Below are positions 43,443 through 48,548 of a stretch of DNA of 48,548 nt, piece after piece. How positions within the stretch are numbered: the first letter of the stretch is position 1; every line of letters begins with the position of its first letter. The notes beneath the pieces are model-generated. The model was not told where the DNA came from. It did no database searches and saw only the letters and a program-made list of their open reading frames with translations. The stretch comes from Ameyamaea chiangmaiensis (GTDB taxonomy: Bacteria; Pseudomonadota; Alphaproteobacteria; Acetobacterales; Acetobacteraceae). A program made the translations under genes and the position numbers. The DNA is taken from positions 1 through 48,548 of the forward strand of contig NZ_JABXXR010000008.1 in the NCBI RefSeq assembly GCF_013376175.1. The letters are read 5' to 3'.

Positions 43443-45419
43443 GTGAAGGACGATACACAATCAGGTCGCGGTCGTTCGATCGCACGTCGGGACTTTGTTA
43501 ACGGCGTTCTGGTCGCTTCCACAATGGGTGTGGCGCCTCTCACGAGTTCGCGCGCTGCCACCTCTGGTGGCCCTTATGTCCCCGCCCTTACCGGCATGCG
43601 CGGAAGCGCGCCGGGTCTGTTCGAGGCCGGGCATGCGTTGCGAGACCATGCGCTGGGGTCGCACCACACGCAGGACGTGGACGAACTTTATGATCTCGTG
43701 ATCGTGGGTGCCGGGATAAGCGGACTCTCGGCGGCGCATTTTTATCGGAAATATGCTGGCTCGAACAAGAAAATCCTGATTCTCGATAACCATGACGATT
43801 TCGGCGGACATGCGCGACGCAATGAATTCGATGTGGACGGCACCCGACTGGTTCTCAACGGTGGCACGCTCGAGATCGAATCGCCGGGCCGGTACAACCG
43901 GTGGGCCCGGACACTGCTGGACGATCTCGGGATTGATCTGGCGCGGTATCGTCGGGACTGCGCGCCGGTCGAACGGGTCTATGAAGCACATGGCCTGACC
44001 CATGGTGTCTTTTTCGATAGCGCCACATGGGGGCGGGACGAGATGGTGTCCGCGTCGCTGCGCCGGGGGGGCGTGCACTGGTCATTTATCGACGCGGACA
44101 TGGTGGCGCGCATGCCGCTCTCGCCACGCGCGAAGGCAGATCTGCTGCGCCTGATCGACCCTGCGCAGCCGGACTATCTTGGCGCTCTGGACGTTGCGGC
44201 GAAAAAGACGCTGCTCGCGACGATGTCGTACAAGGACTACCTGCTGACGGTCGCGCGCGTTGATCCCGGTGTGTATTGGCTGTTTCAAAAGGCATTGAGC
44301 GGTGTCTTCTGTGTCGGAGCCGACGCGCTGCCGGCGTTGTTCGCGTGGATGTACGGCTATCCCGGTTTCTCCGGCCTCGGGCTTGGCGAGGCGCCGGAGG
44401 GGCTTTTGTCCGACCTGCCGGGCGGGCAGCATGGACGCCAGCGCGAAAGCGGCGAGGACGTGCACTTCCCCGACGGAAACGCGACGATCGCGCGCCTGCT
44501 GATCGCCTCGCTCGTGCCCGGCGTGACCAAGGCAAACACTCAGGAGGCGATGGCCGGCGCTCATCTCGACTATACAGCGCTGGATCGGCCGGGTGCGGCG
44601 GTGCGCGTCCGGCTGAAGTCGATGGTCGTGCATGTCGCCCACGATGGCGATCCGGCGAAAGGCGGGACCGTTGCCCTGACCTATTCGCCCTCGGGCGAGG
44701 CGCACCCGGCGCAGATGACACGCGTGCGCGGGCGGCAGGTCATTCTTGCCTGCTGGAACATGGTCATTCCCTACATGATGCCCGAACTGCCGGAGGCGCA
44801 GAAAAAGGCGCTGTCGGACGCGGTCAAGGGGCCGCTTGTCTATGTCAATGTGGCACTTCGCAACTGGCACGCGTTCGAGCGTCTGCGCGTGTCGGAGATT
44901 TTATGCCCGGGCAGTTTCTTCGACGAAGTGGCGTTAATGGAGCCCGCGCAGATTGGCGCGGTTCAGGCTCCGCACGATCCGGCACGTCCGATCGTGGTCC
45001 GCATGATCAAGACGATGGGGCAGCCCGGCCTGCCCAAGCGCGAGCAATATCGCGCCGCCCGGTCCCTTCTGCTCTCGCTCGATTTCGCGACGTTCGAGCG
45101 AGAGGTGAGGGGGCAGCTGCAGCGCATGCTCGGCCCGGGCGGCTTCGACGCGGCCCGCGACATCGCCGCCATTACGGTCAACCGCTGGCCGCACGGTTAC
45201 GCCTACACCTACAATTCTCTGGATGATCCGCTGGACTGGGTTTTTACCGAGACTGATGATAGGCCCTGTGTGCGGGCGCGGCAGCCGTTCGGGTGCGTCT
45301 CGATCGCCAATTCGGACGCGGCGGCCAGTCCCCATACCGACGCCGCAATACTGGAGGCGCATCGCGCCGTGGAGGAAGTGCTGGAACGTTCGACTTTTCC
45401 GTTTGTGGTGCATCGTTGA
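43443..45419 (+). CDS. spdH: Tat-exported spermidine dehydrogenase
   Basis: About 658 residues. A twin-arginine leader (SIARRDFVNG, R15-R16) precedes YVPALTGMRGSAPG and the FAD motif LVIVGAGISGLSAAHFYR (GxGxxG at 89-94), then LDNHDDFGGHARRNEF. This order matches the spermidine dehydrogenase SpdH of Pseudomonas and Citrobacter, which cleaves spermidine to 1,3-diaminopropane and 4-aminobutanal. It would act in the periplasm. The GTG at 43443 is chosen; a GTG at 43425 and an ATG at 43353 are in frame, but the latter would run through the AT-rich promoter-like gap. It is followed closely by a GABA permease gene, which fits its product chain. Confidence 0.85.
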   Translation: MKDDTQSGRGRSIARRDFVNGVLVASTMGVAPLTSSRAATSGGPYVPALTGMRGSAPGLFEAGHALRDHALGSHHTQDVDELYDLVIVGAGISGLSAAHFYRKYAGSNKKILILDNHDDFGGHARRNEFDVDGTRLVLNGGTLEIESPGRYNRWARTLLDDLGIDLARYRRDCAPVERVYEAHGLTHGVFFDSATWGRDEMVSASLRRGGVHWSFIDADMVARMPLSPRAKADLLRLIDPAQPDYLGALDVAAKKTLLATMSYKDYLLTVARVDPGVYWLFQKALSGVFCVGADALPALFAWMYGYPGFSGLGLGEAPEGLLSDLPGGQHGRQRESGEDVHFPDGNATIARLLIASLVPGVTKANTQEAMAGAHLDYTALDRPGAAVRVRLKSMVVHVAHDGDPAKGGTVALTYSPSGEAHPAQMTRVRGRQVILACWNMVIPYMMPELPEAQKKALSDAVKGPLVYVNVALRNWHAFERLRVSEILCPGSFFDEVALMEPAQIGAVQAPHDPARPIVVRMIKTMGQPGLPKREQYRAARSLLLSLDFATFEREVRGQLQRMLGPGGFDAARDIAAITVNRWPHGYAYTYNSLDDPLDWVFTETDDRPCVRARQPFGCVSIANSDAAASPHTDAAILEAHRAVEEVLERSTFPFVVHR

Positions 45420-45439
45420 ACGATGACGTAGGCCCGGTC

Positions 45440-46807
45440 GTGCCGCATGACCGCGCGCCGGAAGGCGGTTCCCTGTCCCACGCGCTGCGCGGCCGCCATG
45501 TGGCGATGATCGCGATCGGCGGCACGATTGGCTCCGGATTGTTCGTCGGGGCTTCGAGTGCGCTGGCGCTGGCTGGTCCGGGCGCCCTGATCGACTATGC
45601 CGTGGGCGGCCTGATCGTGCTGTTCATCTGCCGGATGCTGGCGGAGATGGCGATGGCCTCGCCCGGTACCGGGTCGTTTGTGGCGCATATCCGGCGTGGT
45701 CTGGGAGACGGGGCCGGGTTCGTGGCGGGGTGGCTGTACTGGATCATGTGGGTCTGCGTCGTGTCGGTCGAAGCGCTGGCGTGTGCCAATTTGATCGGGC
45801 CCTCTCTGCCAATCCCGTATCTGGCGCTGGAAATTCTGGTGATGGGTTTCGTCACCGGCATCAATCTGTTTTCCGTGCGCGGATATGGCGAATTCGAATA
45901 CTGGCTGTCATTGCTGAAGGTCGGGACCATCGTCGCGTTCATCGGCGCCTGCATCGCCGGGCTTCTGGGATTGACCCCTTATGGGGTCGCCGTGTCCCAT
46001 GTGATGGACGTCAACCTGCATCCGGTTCCGCGCGGCGCGATGGCGATCGTTGCTGCCGTGCCGCTGGTGCTGTTCGCCATCGGTGGAACCGAGGCCTCCA
46101 CCATTGCGGCCGTGGAATCCGACGATCCGGCAGGTAATGTTCTACGTGCGACTCGATCGGTGGCACTGCGTATAGCCGCCTTTTACGTCATCTCCGTCGG
46201 CCTGATCCTGGCGATCGTCCCGTGGACCGACGTGCACCCCGGCGTCTCCCCTTTCCTGACCGCGTTGAACAGGCTGGGTATCCCGGGGGCTGAAGTGCTG
46301 ATGGGCGGCGTGATCCTGATCGGCTGCTTCTCGGCGCTGAATTCAGGTTTGTATATTACCTCGCGCATGATGTTCGAACTGGCGGAGATGCGTGGCGCGC
46401 CACGTTTCTTCGTCCGTCTGAGCGCCAACGGCACGCCACGCCACGCCATCGTGACGGCGACGGCGCTGGCCTTTGTCGTGGCACTGGGCGGCATTCTGTC
46501 GCCAGCGGCAGCGTTCAATTTTCTGCTGGGCAGCACGGGCACCTTCGTCCTGTTCGATTATGTGTTGATCGTGCTGGCCCATATGCGGCTGCGCTTTCAG
46601 GCCCAGCGGAGGGGCGAGCGTCTGGCGGCGCCGATGTGGTGCTTTCCGCTGCTCTCGGTCGTGACGCTGTTCTTCCTTGGCCTCGTGTTCGTGGTCATGC
46701 TCGGCGATCCCGAAACGCGCACGCAGATGATCGCCGGTACCGTGACGATGCTGATGGTCGTGCTGGTCGAGCGCCTGACCCGGCGGCGGCGGGCTCTGGC
46801 GACCTGA
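45440..46807 (+). CDS. gabP: GabP-like APC-family amino acid permease
   Basis: About 455 residues with 12 predicted membrane helices. The first helix region (MIAIGGTIGSGLFVGASSAL) and especially GYGEFEYWLSLLKV and AAVESDDPAGNVLRATRSV match E. coli GabP closely by memory. It would import GABA or a related amino acid with protons. Start is uncertain: a GTG at 45440 gives the family's usual N-terminus; a TTG at 45416 would overlap the spdH stop by four bases. With SpdH upstream, the pair suggests that periplasmic spermidine cleavage and uptake of GABA-like products are linked. Confidence 0.85.
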   Translation: MPHDRAPEGGSLSHALRGRHVAMIAIGGTIGSGLFVGASSALALAGPGALIDYAVGGLIVLFICRMLAEMAMASPGTGSFVAHIRRGLGDGAGFVAGWLYWIMWVCVVSVEALACANLIGPSLPIPYLALEILVMGFVTGINLFSVRGYGEFEYWLSLLKVGTIVAFIGACIAGLLGLTPYGVAVSHVMDVNLHPVPRGAMAIVAAVPLVLFAIGGTEASTIAAVESDDPAGNVLRATRSVALRIAAFYVISVGLILAIVPWTDVHPGVSPFLTALNRLGIPGAEVLMGGVILIGCFSALNSGLYITSRMMFELAEMRGAPRFFVRLSANGTPRHAIVTATALAFVVALGGILSPAAAFNFLLGSTGTFVLFDYVLIVLAHMRLRFQAQRRGERLAAPMWCFPLLSVVTLFFLGLVFVVMLGDPETRTQMIAGTVTMLMVVLVERLTRRRRALAT

Positions 46808-46809
46808 TG

Positions 46810-46843
46810 GGGTCGGTCCCCCACGGGGGCGGGGTGACCCTTT
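46810..46843. terminator. Hairpin between gabP and the DUF2126 gene
   Basis: Nested arms GGGTC (46810-46814)/GACCC (46836-46840) around a C-run/G-run pair, followed by TTT, 2 bases after the permease stop and 4 bases before the convergent DUF2126 stop. A likely shared terminator. Confidence 0.4.
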
Positions 46844-46847
46844 GGGC

Positions 46848-48548
46848 TCAACCGCGTCGCAGGTCGAGGGTCAGTGGCTGCTCGAGCGCGCGTTCGGCCG
46901 CAGGTGGCGTCATAGGACCGGGCGTGTGGCCGAACGGCAGGAAACGGATACGCCGACGGGCCTCGGCTTCGTTTGCGTTGACCGGTCGTGTCTCGTAATT
47001 GCGGCCGCCCGGGTGCGCGACGTGGTAAGTCGCGCCCCCGATACTGCGGCCGGTCCAGCCATCGACGATGTCGAACACCAGCGGCGTGTGCGCGCCGATC
47101 GTCGGATGCAGCGCGCTGGGCGGGTTCCATGCCTTGAAGCGCACGCCGGCGACGTAGTCCCCTTGACGATCCGTGGCCGTCAGCGGAACCGTCCGGCCAT
47201 TGCAGGTCAGGACGTAGCGTTCATCAACCCACCCCTCCACGTATACCTGCACCCGTTCGACGGAACTGTCGACATAGCGCACGGTGCCACCGATGCCGGG
47301 TTCCTCGGCCAGCGTGTGCCACGGCTCCAGCGCGTTGTGCAGCGCGAGGCTGATGCCCGAGGTGCTGACCGTGCCGATTTCGGGAAAGCGAAAGGCGAGG
47401 TGTGGCGCGAACCACTCGGCCTGCAGCGGGGCGCCAAGGGCCTGTAGCTCCGCGATCGCGTCGCGGAAATCCTGCTCGACGACGTGCGGCAGCATGAAAC
47501 CGTCATGCAGACGCGTTCCCCAACGCACAAGCCGTCGGCGATAGGGGTTTTTCCAGAACGCTGACAGGGCTGCGCGCATCAGCAGGGTCTGCGCGGCCGC
47601 CATCCGGTGGTGCGGCGGCATTTCGAAGGCGCGGTACTCCACCAGACCCAGACGCCCGGACGCACTCTCCGGCGCATAGAGCTTGTCGATGCAGAATTCG
47701 GTGCGGTGGGTGTTGCCGGTCATGTCGGCCAGCAGATTGCGGAACAGGCGATCGGTCAGCCAGGGTGGCGTGGTGCCTTCGCGGTCGAGTTGCGCGAAGG
47801 CGATCTCCAGTTCGGCCAGGGCATCCTGCCGTGCCTCGTCGACGCGCGGGTGCTGCGACGACGGCCCGATGAACAGGCCGCTGAACAGGAACGAAAGCGA
47901 CGGATGATTATGCCAGAAACTGACGAAGGAGCGCAGCAGATCGGGGCGGCGCAGGAAGGGACTGTCCTCCGCCCGGGTGGCGCCCATGACGATGTGATTG
48001 CCTCCGCCCGTGCCGACGTGACGGCCGTCCAGCATGAATTTCTCGGCAATCAGGCCGACAGAGCGCGCTTCGTCATAAAGCTCGCGTGAGCGACGTTCGA
48101 GGTCGTCCCAACTGCTGGCCGGGTGGATGTTCACCTCGATGACACCCGGATCGGGCGTGATCGAAAACGACAGCAGACGCGGATCGCGCGGGGGCGGATA
48201 CCCTTCCAGCACCACCTTTCGGCCCAGGGCATCGGCCGTGGCCTCGACGCAGGCGCACAGATCAAGCCAGTCTTCCACGGCATAGAGCGGCGGCAGGAAC
48301 ACGTGAAGCACCCCGCCCCGTGCCTCGACGGTCAGGGCGGTGCGAACCACATCGGGCTCCTCGCGGTCGAGACGGAGGAGGTTGTCCTGAAACGCCGAGT
48401 CAGTGGAAAGGCGCCAGGGCTTGCTGACCGGATAGGGCGGCAGCGCCGGCAGGTCCGACAGCATGGGCATCGGGCGCGGGTCGGCGGCCGGTGCGACCGG
48501 TGCCACGCTGTCTGGCCGTGCCGCGCCATACGGCGTCGCGGAGCGTCG
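46848..48548 (-). CDS. DUF2126 protein, C-terminal part of transglutaminase-DUF2126 fusion (partial)
   Basis: 566 residues are visible; the frame is open to the right edge, so the N-terminus lies outside the window. The sequence (FMLDGRHVGTGGGNHIVMGA, SFWHNHPSLSFLFSGLFIG, RTEFCIDKLYAPE) matches the DUF2126 domain, which normally follows an N-terminal transglutaminase domain in proteins of over 1,000 residues. The function is unknown; genomic association with circularly permuted ATP-grasp, alpha-E and transglutaminase proteins suggests a shared peptide-like modification pathway. Such genes are encoded at 3657-6970 in this window, 40 kb away. It converges with gabP. Confidence 0.9.
   Translation of the reverse strand, partial: RRSATPYGAARPDSVAPVAPAADPRPMPMLSDLPALPPYPVSKPWRLSTDSAFQDNLLRLDREEPDVVRTALTVEARGGVLHVFLPPLYAVEDWLDLCACVEATADALGRKVVLEGYPPPRDPRLLSFSITPDPGVIEVNIHPASSWDDLERRSRELYDEARSVGLIAEKFMLDGRHVGTGGGNHIVMGATRAEDSPFLRRPDLLRSFVSFWHNHPSLSFLFSGLFIGPSSQHPRVDEARQDALAELEIAFAQLDREGTTPPWLTDRLFRNLLADMTGNTHRTEFCIDKLYAPESASGRLGLVEYRAFEMPPHHRMAAAQTLLMRAALSAFWKNPYRRRLVRWGTRLHDGFMLPHVVEQDFRDAIAELQALGAPLQAEWFAPHLAFRFPEIGTVSTSGISLALHNALEPWHTLAEEPGIGGTVRYVDSSVERVQVYVEGWVDERYVLTCNGRTVPLTATDRQGDYVAGVRFKAWNPPSALHPTIGAHTPLVFDIVDGWTGRSIGGATYHVAHPGGRNYETRPVNANEAEARRRIRFLPFGHTPGPMTPPAAERALEQPLTLDLRRG

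Noticed and set aside
26091-46807. Transposon or genomic-island borders around the amine region
   Set aside because: I found no transposase, integrase, tRNA gene or direct repeats at its edges, only a composition change around TonB receptor 3.

Overview
The window is GC-rich chromosomal DNA that reads as an alphaproteobacterium, most likely an acetic acid bacterium (Acetobacteraceae). Pointers are an OprB-type sugar porin, a sugar lactonase, a shikimate kinase/3-dehydroquinate synthase fusion, the xerD-accA neighbourhood, and a flavin oxidase-cytochrome c-RidA cluster like one I recall from Gluconacetobacter. The genus cannot be fixed from the sequence alone. I see no rRNA, tRNA, CRISPR array, transposase or phage gene.

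Positions 1-22,300 are mainly core genes: the end of pheT, a Nudix hydrolase, a zinc metallopeptidase, an aldo/keto reductase, a circularly permuted ATP-grasp/alpha-E protein coupled to a transglutaminase, an OprB porin, an EEP-family hydrolase with a beta carbonic anhydrase, alaS, a GtrA protein, an OmpA-like protein, aroKB, a small membrane protein coupled to xerD, accA, a CinA-type protein, an SMP-30 lactonase and a GNAT-MutT fusion.

Positions 22,300-46,800 form an accessory region devoted to oxidising amines, largely outside the cytoplasm. It holds (i) a Tat-exported flavin amine/amino-acid oxidase with a cytochrome c, an exported RidA and a Rieske oxygenase; (ii) two tandem, partly identical TonB-dependent receptors; (iii) a tryptophan tryptophylquinone (TTQ) amine dehydrogenase cluster (heavy chain, MauD, light chain, cytochrome c); (iv) an aldehyde dehydrogenase, a PuuB/DAO-type flavin oxidase and an MFS carrier on the opposite strand, next to an orphan GT61-like protein; (v) a markedly AT-richer TonB receptor; and (vi) a Tat-exported spermidine dehydrogenase followed closely by a GabP-type permease. 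The inferred logic is that amines are deaminated in the periplasm, electrons go to c-type cytochromes, aldehydes or GABA enter the cell, and a cytosolic aldehyde dehydrogenase finishes the oxidation.

Positions 46,848-48,548 hold the C-terminal part of a DUF2126 protein that runs out of the window. This family usually accompanies the ATP-grasp/alpha-E/transglutaminase genes, which here lie 40 kb away. The best candidate for something new is the TTQ cluster. It retains every TTQ residue I can check, but it has no mauE, mauF or mauG in the window and its MauD has lost the second cysteine of the CPxC motif.
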